From positions 20,625,001 through 20,689,000 of the forward strand of contig NC_135066.1 of assembly GCF_051401765.1 (NCBI RefSeq): 64,000 nucleotides of DNA. The letters run 5' to 3'. The DNA is from Calliopsis andreniformis (lineage: Eukaryota; Arthropoda; Insecta; Hymenoptera; Andrenidae). Of the stretch, positions 48,573 to 60,679 are shown one piece after another; within the stretch, counting starts at the first letter, position 1; the number at the start of each line of letters is the position of its first letter. A program made the position numbers and the translations under genes. The notes beneath the pieces are model-generated. The model was not told the origin of the DNA, did not search any database, and worked only from the letters and a program-made list of their open reading frames with translations.

Positions 48573-49147
48573 CAGGCTCTGACATCACCACTCAACGTCG
48601 GATCTGAAATTTGAACAGCTGATACCGATCGTTCACCTGGGCGACTTTAATAGTCATAACCAAAAGGAGTCATACGTCGTTTTTGCCGTGTCTAATATTG
48701 AGTCAATACGTATCGGAATCTCCTACCGAAAATGCCTTCGGTAGATCACGTATGCTAACCGTCAGCGGTTTCCGCAGACGAGAAAAAGACTCCATATAGC
48801 TCCAGTTTTAAACACTTAGCGATCTGTAAGTCACAATTAATTCCAAATACAGGTCTTAATAGTATATAGAAATAATAATATGTGCATAAATATCAAGGTC
48901 AAGACGAATCAGTAATTGACGTCTCCGAAATATCAGTGACGGCAGTAATCGACACAGTTGACTCAGTGATTGACATAACAATTGCAATAAACTAATTCTA
49001 TATGTGTCTACTGTATTTAACAGTTGGTCAGCGAGCTGGGCCATTTTTCACCCGTGTTAAGTTCGCATACTGAGACATTTTAAAATAATGTATAAGAGGT
49101 TTTTGTTGTCTTCAACGCACAAATACATGTTAATACTGCAATTGCAG

Positions 49148-49288
49148 ACAATACAGTTCGACGTTAAGCAATTCGTTGCAACACAAAATTCATTTGTGAA
49201 TGCTGTCAATGAAGCGAATGCATTCGAAGTACAATCAGAACGTTTCAGAACGCTATCAGAGACATTCAATCAACTGCAGCAGGATTAA
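49148..49288 (+). other. Candidate exon or element coding fragment
   Basis: After a good 3' splice site (CTGCAATTGCAG|ACAATA) a 46-codon frame runs to TAA. It contains FDVKQFVATQNSFVNAVNEA and SERFRTLSETFNQLQQD, which is amphipathic and coiled-coil-like. No family is recognised. It could be a small terminal exon or a Gag-like remnant. Confidence 0.3.
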
Positions 49289-49419
49289 AATGTATATTCT
49301 CAAATTGAAGAACTGTGCTATCGAACGTATAGATCCCGATGAAGAAGTAAAAGCGGATCGTTGGCGAATCTCTAATCCAGTTTGCTGGAAAATTAGGGGA
49401 ATAAAATAAAAGCTCTATT

Positions 49420-52400
49420 CTACGTGCGATGCACTTTTACTGCATCATCGAGGTGGATATATGTATGTATTTGTTTCAGCATGATATCAGCAGTGGCTTC
49501 TCCTGTGCCTGGAATTTTAAAGTATCATGAATTACATTTGTTTTCTGTATTCGTCGGATATGCGCTTGCACACCATGTTAAGAAACCTTATATTGATTTT
49601 CTTCATTTAACCTGTGTCATAATTTTTGCGAAATTTGAATTATATTTACTTTTATTTGTTCGGTTGTCATACAAACTTGAATTACCTTGGTTGTTAGGTT
49701 TCTTACAAATTTTGAAATAAGAAAATAATGAAACGTGTAGCTCACTATTGGACATTGTTATTGTTCCAAATACATTAGTATTTTCCATATTTTTAACCAT
49801 CGTAATTGAAAATAGGGAACCTAAATATTATCTGAAAGAGTCACTTTTTGTCTTCATTTCATGTATTACATAACCAAGAATATCCTGACGCTCTTGAAAC
49901 TAAAATAAGATTTTTTGTATTGTAACATAAATTCTGAACTTTATAAAAATGAAGTTTATAAACACTCTTCTTATTGGGAAACGGTAGTTCAATATAAATT
50001 AGGGAATAAAATTATTTTGTACAAAAGATACAACCAAGCTTACTGTAACTTCGAAGGTAACATAACTTTTGTGTTTAACATATAAACTTTGTTCAGTAAG
50101 TATGAATATTTGAATTTGAATAATTAATGCCTGTATCCGAGATAATTATGATAAATATGTATTTAGTTCAATACGTTAAACCAATAACTACACTTTAATA
50201 ATTATCATAGGTAAACATTTGTAATAAACAATTCGAATGATCAGTTTTTTAAATCGGAAATTAGATGTTCACAAATTAGTTGGAAGTATATATTCTTAAA
50301 ATTGTTGGAGCAACCATTATACTAAAAACTTTACTTCAAAGAGATTTTTGAATTAGCCTTCATGGATTTAAATTAATTTTATTTACTATTTTATCAAACT
50401 TCTGTGAAATGTTCTCACACTAAATTCATGGATTATGCAATTTCATGATTTTCGAAGATTTAGGTATATTGCTTGCAAATGTATTCATAATTTTTATTTA
50501 TGCTGTAAAATTTTAGGAAGTAGTATTTTTAATCATTTTTGGAAGTCACCAAGTAGTTTTTTACAGTAGATTAAGTTTCATAGATGTCACTAATCAAATG
50601 ATACTTCTAATAGTTAAATGTTTCAATTTATTTTCTCAAAACTTTTCTGTTCATTATTCATAACTAATAAAAGTTGATGCCTCAGATTCCTCCATTATTA
50701 GACACCTGAATACAATTTTGTTCTATTGTTATGTTATAATATACACGTAGACACATTGCGACATCAATAATAGTCAATTTTCAAGTTACAACAACGTGTG
50801 TTATTCCCATTTGTCGAAATTTATGCGCACATTTGATCCTGCGCGTTGAATAGAATGTGAGTTTAAGATTCTAAGCGTAACTCGTCTCTTTATTTTCGAT
50901 TGTTGCTGGTTTAGATGACAGCAATGTCGAGAGGAGAAACCTAGAGATCTTGTAGTAACAGGGAAGAGATATGTATTTAGGTCGACAGTTAGCATGGAAA
51001 CTACGAATACCCACTTGGCGAGACTAATCTAAACTAATCTCCTAGAATGTCACACAAAGTCATCTATACAGTTAGAGAGCTTGAGAGTTTATTTACCCGA
51101 AATATTCCGTGCGGATTGTATCAATCTACAAGGCAAACATTGTCCAAATAATTGGATTATGCCCAGAAATGATTAATTTATGGTATCACACCTGAAACTG
51201 TTAAAGTTACACCATATTTCAAAAATATTTTAACCTTTCTGTTCAGGTTTCGGGACAATAAAATCGATTTATATTTTATTGAAGTTTTTTCATTGTACAG
51301 TAACTTCAACATTTTAGCAGTTACGCGACTCGCAAATGATTAAAATACAAACTTTCAAATCACGAAATCCTAGAATGTTCAATTATTTACAGTATAAATC
51401 TTCAATTTCTTAAATTTTTAAAGCTTCAAATGTTCAAATTTTCGAAAACTAAAATTTTTAATCTGTAAACATTTGAAGATTTTTATATGGATTTTTCTAT
51501 TTGTGGTTTTTCAGTTACTGAGACTCTGTATTAGACTATTCATTCGTTAGTAATTCTTAATGAAAGAAATGAATTAGTTTTTACTGGAATCACTGGTCGT
51601 AAGTCAGCAAATACTTGGATGTGACTTCTAGACGGCTTAACTGACCAATTAGAGATTTTCTAACATATAACAAAGCTTCACAGTACTAGGTGGACTTGTA
51701 CTCATAATTAGTCAGATAAAACCTAGAACTCCTTGTACTTAATGAGATACCACTCAAGCATCAGTTCTTTTTTGTTAAAATCACTGTTCCCAAGTCAAAC
51801 ATTTGAATGGTCCATCAAAGATTCACCTTTAATGACACATCGTGTGATGCTCAAAACTACGAGTTATAACAACGTATGCCTACGGTAGCCCTTACACTAC
51901 CTATGTCATTACTTAGATAGTCGACTATTTGGTACGCTGAATTTCAAGTAGCTAACTATTTCAAATATTTTTGATATCTCTGCTTTGATTGCAGAAGGTT
52001 AGTCAGGGAAAGAAAGGAGATTGGTAGCTTATGAGTGAGAGCTAGTTGTCAAGACCAGAGAAGGCTGAAAGAAAGATAAGGTATGAAGTCTGATGGAAAG
52101 TCGAAACGACTCGCAACAACGAACGACAGTATTTTCTGCGTAACTAGATTGGATTGGCAGCTTATTGGCAATATTCGTTCGCGTGGCGTTACGCCAAAGC
52201 TCCGTGTTCCCTCTGACCAACAAAAATCTGTTTCCCTCCATACCCTTCCTGCTACTTCCGTGTCTCCTGTCCGCGCTATCGTTCGCATCTACACGTGCAA
52301 TGCAAGTTTCACCGAGCTCGGCAAGGCTGAAACATCTCATCCCCTAATAACAATTCCATATCTGCTGCCAATGTGTCCCACTGACACTGTTTGTTATTCT

Positions 52401-53600
52401 ACGTAGTCGCAGGACGTTGGGTACGGAAAGGAATCAGTGTCTGCATTTTCTTAGTTCTTTTTCCTCATGTCTAGTAACTTGATCGATATTTGAATTTCAT
52501 TCCGCCATTTCAATATGCAGCTGCTTCCCCTACTAATTCTAGAAATTCGATATCGAGCCTCGCGACAAGAAACTTTAGTTCTGGTTGAAAATTTTAGTTC
52601 TGGTGGTAATGAACAGTAGCAGTCCACTTTTCTAACAATTATTTTCGTTTGCAGTTTCCGATGGTATCATGGAACAAGTTTCTGTATTCTTTCAATAAAC
52701 TGAAGAAGACAAAACGATTGATAGGAAAGTTAACTGTTTGCGAAGAGATCCTATGTTTAGTAGAGTTTGTTTCCTATGATTTTGTTATGCAGTGATTATG
52801 GAGCAACAGTAGAACGTTGATTAGCTATTAAATCCATAATCACCTATGGTCTTTAATATCCACGTTCTCGGTTATTTACTGTGTTAATGATAAGAGTTTA
52901 ATAGGACCTTAATTGAAGTTCAAAATCTGATTTAACGAGCGTATACAAGGTAAAAAGGTTGTAAAAGAAGACAAGTCTTCTCAAGACAAGACAAGTCAGT
53001 TGAAGATAAAACAGAGTATCTCAAATAAATGTTGCAATGTTAAATACGACAAATACGGTATTAGAAACATATCCTTTCAAGGTAATTAGAGTGCAATTAA
53101 GAGTTCAATGGGACAGACTGAAGACAGTGACAATGACCTACGAACTTAGCATTAGAAATCGAGTGTATAACGTTAACAAATCATCAATCTCTGTACAAAA
53201 GTTAAACCTACACACGCCAATCACGATGTAGTGTAAATTAAAAGACTGCCGGTAGTCAGTTATACAAAACTGACCCAGTGATCGACAGAACAGGGATCGC
53301 CTACTACAGAAGTTTCATTGAAGGACTTGTGTCTATGAGGGTCTTAACACAACCTTCTGAAACAACTGAATTCTCTAGGTCAACGGACTCTTTCTACGTG
53401 TTATTGATGAAATTTTCCCCCATGATAACTTATTGCTTCGCGATTCTTATGCTTATTTTTTGCCTTTGTTATATTGTGATAATTTTTCTACACTGCTCAT
53501 AAATTTGCTCCAGGAGTTGCATTTGGTGCTTCCATACACCTAGTGTCAGTATTTTGCCGTTAACTTTGTACTTTTCTGCTAAACTTCAGCTTTTGTGATA
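49420..53600. other. Gene-poor AT-rich DNA
   Basis: Cryptic repeats of TTCAAATTTT type occur at 51320-51480. Overlapping short frames at 52029-52406 have no domain. The 20-base word at 53375-53394 is shared with 26786. Confidence 0.35.
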
Positions 53601-53609
53601 CTCGCAAAA

Positions 53610-54339
53610 AACCGGGACGATCATGTTCAACATTACCCAAAGATAACAGATGACTGATGCAAATAGTGAAAAATACAAGATGAGGTTCGTTAAAAGAGAT
53701 AAGCCAAAAGTGGGGACAGAATGTTTGTAATCGCACCCTGAGAAATAGACTGAACGAAATGGGATATAGGTTTCGTCAAGCGAAAATGAAACTATTTCTT
53801 ACAAAAGTGCATAGAAAAATGCGTTTGGAATGGTGTAAAAAATTCGAACATTGAATTGCAGAGGACTGGGAAAAAGTTATATCTATAATAATGAAAATTG
53901 TTTAAATTTTAAAAAGAAATATCCACAGTCCTATATGGTGTGGAGCTGCATGACAGCACAAGATACATATTACATAAAACTGTGAATTCGGAGGTATATG
54001 TCCTAGTATGTATTGGAGGATTATCTGATACAGATACGGAGGACGACAATGCGAGTTGTCATCGCAGCAAAAGGCTATAGGATTATTTGGAGGAAATTAC
54101 AATTAAAACCATAAAGTGGTCAACAAATAGTCCTGATTAAAGCCCAATAGAAAATTTGTGGCCAATGTGAAAAAAGTGAATAGATCTAAAAAAGACTTAA
54201 AAACAAAAATAAGTTATGTAAGGCGATTAAATCGTCATGGACCGAAATTTCGTCAACGGAATGTCAAAATTTTATACAAACTATGCTTATACGCATAAAA
54301 GCAATAGTACGAGCACGTGAAAATGTTACTAAATATTAG
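53610..54339 (+). pseudogene. Tc1-type DD34E transposase pseudogene
   Basis: The region reads, with frame changes, NRTLRNRLNEMGYRFRQAKM (second helix-turn-helix end), RLEWCKKF, AEDWEKVI, then a diverged first catalytic block in which Asp seems replaced (NNEN). DNASCHR follows with Asp at 54045-54047 and SPIENLW with Glu at 54150-54152. That is exactly 34 residues between Asp and Glu, the DD34E spacing. The C-terminus from 54235 is intact (ECQNFIQTMLIRIKAIVRAR) and ends at TAG 54337-54339. Several stops make it inactive. Confidence 0.8.
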
Positions 54340-54409
54340 GTAATATGAATACAAAGTAAATTATTGTCCACATCTATGCAAATTTGTAATGTTAAATACT
54401 TTTTTCCAG

Positions 54410-54655
54410 GGTCTCGCTCGGCCAAATACTTTTTTTCAAGCATCATTTACTTTGTTCACCGTATTTTTCAAGAAAATAAACTAAAATCTTAATTATGTTT
54501 TACGTATGTATTCAATATATGTTCAATTTAAAGTTACTAAGATTTTTATATTTATATCGTAGCATTGTAGGTGCAAATAATTGCGTTTCTTTTTCAGTTA
54601 ATTCGTTACTATTGCATTTGGCCAAATACTTATTGCCAGGAGTTGTACTCTCTAT
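54410..54655. repeat. Tc1 terminal-repeat-like ends
   Basis: GGCCAAATACTTTTTTTC (54419) and GGCCAAATACTTATTGCC (54619) are two same-orientation motifs typical of Tc1 termini downstream of the transposase. An inverted partner on the left was not clear. Confidence 0.45.
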
Positions 54656-55603
54656 GAAAATGTTTATTTAGTTAAAGAAGGACGCTGTGAATCTTTACTT
54701 ACTAACTTAGCTTACAGCATGATAAAATTAAAACAAAAGTTCGTTAAACATTTATCAATTATTTCAATATTATACTATTTTAGTCCGATCTCAAGAATCA
54801 CAGTAAACCTCTAGAATAAATACTCATGTGACTATCGGGATCTATGTGATTAATATTGTAGGATTCAAAACCGAACTTCGTTAATAAAAAACTTTTGAAA
54901 TACTGAACTAAAAACTGAGCAGAACAAAGTGAAGGTGTGGTTATAATCCCATAAAGATGTTCCAAAATCGATCTACAAATAATTATTCAATATGTATTGA
55001 ACGTTCAGCTTTAGGAAACGTCCACGTTCACTTAACATTCCACTTAATTGATCTTCTCTCTGAAAACTTTTCTGAATTATTTGCTTACATAATTAGAAAT
55101 ATAGTTGTTCTTTGTAATTTATGATATTTTATATAAGATTGGAAAATGTGACAGTTTTCTCGTAATCTGAGCCGCAGAGTCTTGGAATACATTCTTTATC
55201 TCAAGGAAATATCATACAAGTGAAATTTATACTATTTTTCAGTGTGAAACTTGAGCGCAATGACGGACTTATGCAAAGAAACGAATTACACAAAGAAATA
55301 CGATCCAATTTCTACTAAGTTTATGGTGGGAGATAGTAAAAAGAGGTGAAAGAAATTTAACTGCAGAATTCAAGCTCAATGTTGATCCTAAACTTCATCA
55401 CAACCGTGCCATGTGGCAAAAGATTGGTAAGCGAAACAGCATTCGCTTTTTCTTCGTTACCTTATACAGTATTTTATCACGATTGCGTTACCGCAGAAAA
55501 GTCAGAATTTCAATCACAGATTTCTTTACTTTCTTAGATCTGTGAGGTTCATAATTAGCTTGTGCTTTACTTATAAAAATTGTTTAAATAGGGTAATATA
55601 CCT

Positions 55604-56848
55604 ATAGTGAGTGCAAAAAGTATTCTTACAGTAATCAACTTAAACAAAAACTTTGCAGAACTTTATTTACTACAAAAATATGTTAACAAAAGTATACATA
55701 CATATTCTTAAAAATCTCTAGAACAAATTTCATCAATAAAAAATTATTTATTTATATTTACTATGAAAATATTAACAAATTTCCAGAAATTGATGTAAAA
55801 TATACGTCTAATAAGTATTCGTACACTTCTAATTTTACAACAAAGCAATAAATTTTGGTACATAAACGTAACAAAAACCAATCTGTTTGCTATTTTAATA
55901 TCTAGTGGAATTCCCTTTAGATTGTATAATGGTTTTAAACCTTCGCGGCATTGAATTTACTAAATTTTTGGTTATAGTACTGGAAATATTGTTCTATTCC
56001 ATTAAAAGTGCATTTTTTAAATCTTGTTTCGGAGAAATGTGATGGTCTTGAATTTTTTCTTCAAGATGACTCTATAAGTGCTCTATCGCATTTACGTTTG
56101 AAGACTGTGAAGGGACTTTTAATTGCTGCGGCACATTATATAGGATCCAGTGGTATGTATAAGCATTGTGCTTCGGATCATTATCTTGCAAAAATATATA
56201 ATTTTCCTGTAACTCCATTTTATTTGCACTGGCCTGAATGTGCTCTTTTAGAATATCGATCTACATTTTGTGATCCATGATATCATCGATAAAATGGGGG
56301 GATCCAACCACGCTCGCACTCCCACAGCCCTAAACTGTGACTGATCCTCCTCCAGGCTTTAAGGTCGGTTTCAAATTTCTTCTTTCATGCTCGGTATTTT
56401 TTTTCCGCCATACTGTATATTATCCATCTGACCCAAATATATTACATTTACTCTCATCAGTAAATATAATACATAAAATATAATATAATATAAATATGAT
56501 ATAATAACTATAATACAATACGGTTTCAGTACTCCACAGGAACATTAACGTACCTTTTCACGAATTGCAATCGTTTCTTTCTATTAATTTCATTTACGAA
56601 ATATTTCTTACGAGCTACTCTGGACTGTACAAATATTTATTACACGTAAATTTTCCGTCAATTTTTGTGAATTTGTTAATATTTCCATACTAAATACAAA
56701 TAACTAGTTTTTTATTAATGACATTTGTTCCTGAGATTTGTAAGAATATGTATATATGTTTTTGTTAACATATTTTTGTAATAAATAAAGTTCTGCAAAG
56801 TTTTTGTTCAAATTGACTACTGTACGAATATTTTTCACACTCACTGTA
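55604..56848 (-). mobile_element. Tc1-like element with about 210 bp terminal inverted repeats
   Basis: The left end, TATAGTGAGTGCAAAAAGTA (55603 onward), and the right end, inverted TATACAGTGAGTGTGAAAAA (to 56850), begin long arms. These share AACAAAAACTTTGCAGAAC, AAAATATGTTAACAAAA and AATATTAACAAATT. TA duplications flank. A minus-strand transposase remnant lies inside. Total length about 1.25 kb, slightly below the usual 1.3-1.7 kb because of an N-terminal deletion. Confidence 0.85.
55900..56640 (-). pseudogene. Tc1 transposase, N-terminus deleted, catalytic residues kept
   Basis: Minus strand: RVARKKYFVNEINRKKRLQF (about 56630), an AT microsatellite insertion (about 56463-56520), TDESKCNIFGSDG with the first Asp at 56458-56456, QDNDPKHNAY with the second Asp at 56185-56183, and NAIEHL with Glu at 56083-56081. 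The second Asp and Glu are 33 residues apart, one fewer than the DD34E norm. The DNA-binding N-terminal domain is missing, and small frameshifts or a stop occur between the blocks. It would cut and rejoin element ends if whole; here it is dead. Confidence 0.8.
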
Positions 56849-57705
56849 TACAGAGAAATTAGCAATTTCTATTGTCTTAAAAAATATCGTTTAGGGGTTG
56901 ATGCTTTGTCTTCGTGTAAGGGGTGATACTTGTAATAAATTTTACACATCATAGATTTTTTAGAGGAAGATACATGCGTAGCTTTTACAATAGAAAAGTT
57001 TTAAAACTTTTCTGATACGTTCGAGCACGTGCATTTAATAACAGTCAATTTCTAATTGCATTTATTCTCATTTTGTTTTTTCAAGTCAAATTGTATAGAT
57101 TTGTATAAATTGTTTATCACTTCACTGCTACCTTGTAACTTAAATTCAATTCATTGGTTTTTTTAAATTTATCAAGTGTTACTTTATGCATTTTTATTAT
57201 AATTTTGAATCGTGCGAATTGTTCACAAACAATCTGTAGTCATTTAACCACGGATAAAATTATTTTGCTCATTTTTTACTACCTAAACCCTCCGATAAGT
57301 AGTTTGGCGCTTAAAATATGAAAAAGAGTGAAAAATTTCTGAGAACAATATTAGTTTTATTGAAAATGTAGTAGATATTATTTTACTTATATTAGCCGTA
57401 CATACTATTAACTCTAATAGATATAAAAAATATGATCAAGTGTAATAAAATGTTATTGAATTTAATGTAAATAACATAGTTTTACACCAGCTCCTGAATA
57501 TTCGTTTTTAATTATTTAAATAAGTTAGTTTTTTCAATATTTTGAATTTACAGCATGTTTGATTGCAGGCGTGGGAAATTTTAGAAAATGATTCTACATT
57601 TTATAGTGGTGTGCGAGCAAACCGATGCGTCGACATCTTGACGTTTGGCGCGGGATGGAAAACTTTGAGCAAGGTCGGGCAGGATACTGAAGCAATACGA
57701 GCGCT

Positions 57706-57930
57706 CGGGATCTCGGATCATATCAGGATCTCGACCCCTCTCGAGATCCCGATTACCTTACATACTCACGAACAAGTTAAGACTCGATACGGGGTTTCGT
57801 TTCCCATTCGTTGCGACTCAAGAAGAATTGAGATCCCGAGGTAACTCGAGATCCCGGGACAACTCAAGATCCCGCCCGATCTTGCTCGAAATTCTCCGTC
57901 TTGTCCCGATCCCGAAAAGTTGGGATCCCG
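57706..57930. repeat. Cluster of GAGATCCCG motifs
   Basis: About eight copies or near-copies of GAGATCCCG or its complement CGGGATCTC occur in 225 bp (57706, 57725, 57741, 57830, 57846, 57865, 57905, 57922), in both orientations. Spacing is irregular. It could be a cluster of binding sites or a decayed subterminal repeat array. Confidence 0.7.
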
Positions 57931-58282
57931 CATACATCTAACATTTTAATATAAGACGAAAATGAAGACAGACGAAATTGCATTACAAATTTCATTTCGA
58001 AGTTGTATTAATTGTTGAGAAAGCCCCTATAATTCACGTGAAATGTGTCTGACTTGAGACTTGTTCTACCGACATCGCTTTGTCTGACCTGAATAATCAA
58101 CGTCGACAGTAGAATAAGTCCTAAATTAGATACATCTCACACGAATTTAAGATGTTTCTCTAATAATTAATATTTCTAAAGGAAAGCCCCAAACGCAATT
58201 TCTTTATCCCTGATTTTCGTCCTATTTTGATATGCAAAATTATTGTTTAAAATCTTTTTTTTTTTTGTTATATTATTATTTA

Positions 58283-60672
58283 GGGTCAATGCGCACGAGT
58301 GATACGACATTGTTGCGATGTAGCTGCGGTGATAATGTTGTGCGATGTCGTTGCGATTTTGTAACGGTGAACGGTAACGTTACGTCAGAATGTGGCTAAA
58401 ATGTTGCAGTACAAAAAAAATGCTTAGTAAAATGCGTAGTAAAAAATCTTTGCATATTTATTATATAAATATTTTATAGAGAAAAATAATAAAAAATATT
58501 GGATCCATCTATTTGTTAGTACTCACAATTTGAAAGGTGCTTTTACGACCATGTTCATTGAACAAGAGATGACGAAAAAAATTTTCTTAATTTTTTCCAC
58601 ATGTTCGTTAAACCAGTTGATGAAATATGAGCGAAATTAAGTAACAAAATTAAAAGCACTGATACTGTCATGTGTCGTCATACCATCAATAACAATGCTA
58701 ACTGTCACTTTACGGTCAGTAAAAACATGTCAAAATATAGAGAGAACTTAACTTTTATTAATAATTAAATTAACGATAATATCTATTAATAAAAATAACA
58801 TTATACCAATTTAACAAAATACCTAATAAATATCACATAAATAGTATTAATGAGAACAAAATAATAATATATGCTTTAGCAAGGAGGTAGGAAATAATAG
58901 AAAAAAATTATGTACAATAAAATATTAAAAAGAGGAAGAGAATAGAAACAATACGATATAAATACAATATCTATTTTGAGGAAAATAAATTTTTATAGAA
59001 TCACTTGAGCTCATTGAAATCGTACTATTTGGTGAAATCTCTTGCGTTGAGTTTAGTATAGTATCTAATGTTACTAATGTGAAGTAGTTTTGAAAATCAT
59101 ATTGTTTGTGAAAGTGTCGTGAGTCTGAGAAGAAGGCGAGATAATTTGTGTACAATTTATATAATAAGTTGCAGGAATAACAGTATTACGGATTGATGTA
59201 ACTGTAGTTTGTGTTTTTGACACTTGTGTTGCGAGATGATGAACTAAATACGATGTATTGTTTGAGTGTATAGGAGAAATACATTTGGGATCTAATATTT
59301 ATGATTTATTTTAAAATTTCACTTCTAGATTTTAGTTTTTGCTCTAAACTGAATAGTTCAATAGACGGCGATAAAGATTCAAAAAATAATCTGTCATCAT
59401 TTTCTGTATTATTTACTGTATTAATAGGCGATTGGGGGATTGGAGGTACACGTGTATTTAAAAACGTATATTATTGTTGAATCTTCCTTTGAATTCCACG
59501 ATGTATTTGCTGTTTCTTTAGATTTTATTAAAAATAACAATTGCCTAGCATAAGCGTATGTACTGTCAGAGTTTGCGTACTGCCCAGATTTTACCTACTT
59601 CTTTCTGTTTCTAATAAACGTATCTTGAATGTTCCGCCATTTGTTCATCAACTTTTGCACTTAAATTTAATATTCTATTGCTTTTATACGTACTTAGGCA
59701 ATGGATATAATTTTATCAATTTACGCCACAATTATGAAATGGAACCCTCGAAATTACATTTTGATATAATTGTTTATACTCTTCATAATATAACGTTGTT
59801 ATAAGTACAGATGGTTATTGTCTCAAAAATGTATTAGTTATTAATGGATTCTATGAAAATGAAAATTTGTCAACATTTAGGCATGCAGATTAAGTGTAAA
59901 TCAAAGTAGAAACACCTTTGCCGATTATTTCCTGAGTGGCTGGAAAAATAGCATAGCAAGACCAACGTATGTATAATAATAATAAATATACTATTTTGCA
60001 GCATTTATAAAAATAATTAAACTGTAAAACGCATACGTAATTGTATTTGTACATATGTTACGCTAAAGTATGAAAATTGTACTTAAAAAAAAAGTTTGGA
60101 AATAACATTCAAAAATTTTGAACACTATAAAAATGTTTGTAAACATTTTTCTATTGTATACAATTATTAAGAGTAAAGAACACTTATTATCTATGTCATG
60201 TTTCATGAATCTGATATCTCTTCGAAATTAGTGCAAAATATTTCACAAATTTTATTCCATGCCTGCTTCTTTTTATTTTTGTTGTAGTAAATTCCAAACG
60301 ATACATCCCATATTTCGAGGTATTTTTAAACTTGTTCGATGAAATTTTCGATATCCAACGATTATGCCACGATTGAAACTGTGCGATTGTGTATCATGCG
60401 ATGAGCAAATATCGAACGATAATTGCGATGTTGTCGTATTGTTGAGAAATCGCAACGAAATCGTATCGTGTGTTTTGCATGATGAAAAACATGAATCTAA
60501 CGAGTCGCAAAATGTCATTGCAACGAGAGCGCAAGTACAGTGTATCAGCGGGATCGCACATGGATTCCACAGCTCGTATGTATTGCACAATTACAATTGT
60601 GAACCTGCCGATTCACGCACTGTTATCATAGCGAGATCGTAACGACGTGGTACCACTCGTGCGCATCAGCCC
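58283..60672. mobile_element. PIF/Harbinger transposon, about 2.4 kb
   Basis: Terminal inverted repeats GGGTCAATGCGCACGAGTG (left) and GGGCTGATGCGCACGAGTGG (right, inverted) are flanked by TTA at 58280-58282 and 60673-60675. The ends are rich in TTGCGAT/ATCGCAA words, a subterminal pattern. A MADF-BESS gene fossil lies inside on the minus strand. The DDE nuclease ORF expected in full Harbinger elements was not found, so the copy is deleted or non-autonomous. Confidence 0.8.
59306..59690 (-). pseudogene. MADF-BESS protein of the Harbinger element (degenerate)
   Basis: Minus strand from about 59690: ILNLSAK, then KWRNIQDTFIRNRKK (59655-59610), the core of a MADF DNA-binding domain, followed by a stop. 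After Ser/Thr-rich linker sequence and a frame change, 59456-59306 reads ENDDRLFFESLSPSIELFSL and EQKLKSRSEILK before TAA at 59308-59306, a clear BESS motif. PIF/Harbinger elements encode a second Myb/MADF-type protein besides the nuclease, which helps the transposase bind. A host Adf-1-like gene is the alternative, but the position inside the TIRs favours the element. Confidence 0.75.
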
Positions 60673-60679
60673 TTATAAA

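Noticed and set aside
48618..48660. Reading HLGDFNSHN resembles a LINE endonuclease motif
   Set aside because: The flanking translation does not continue as an endonuclease; probably chance.
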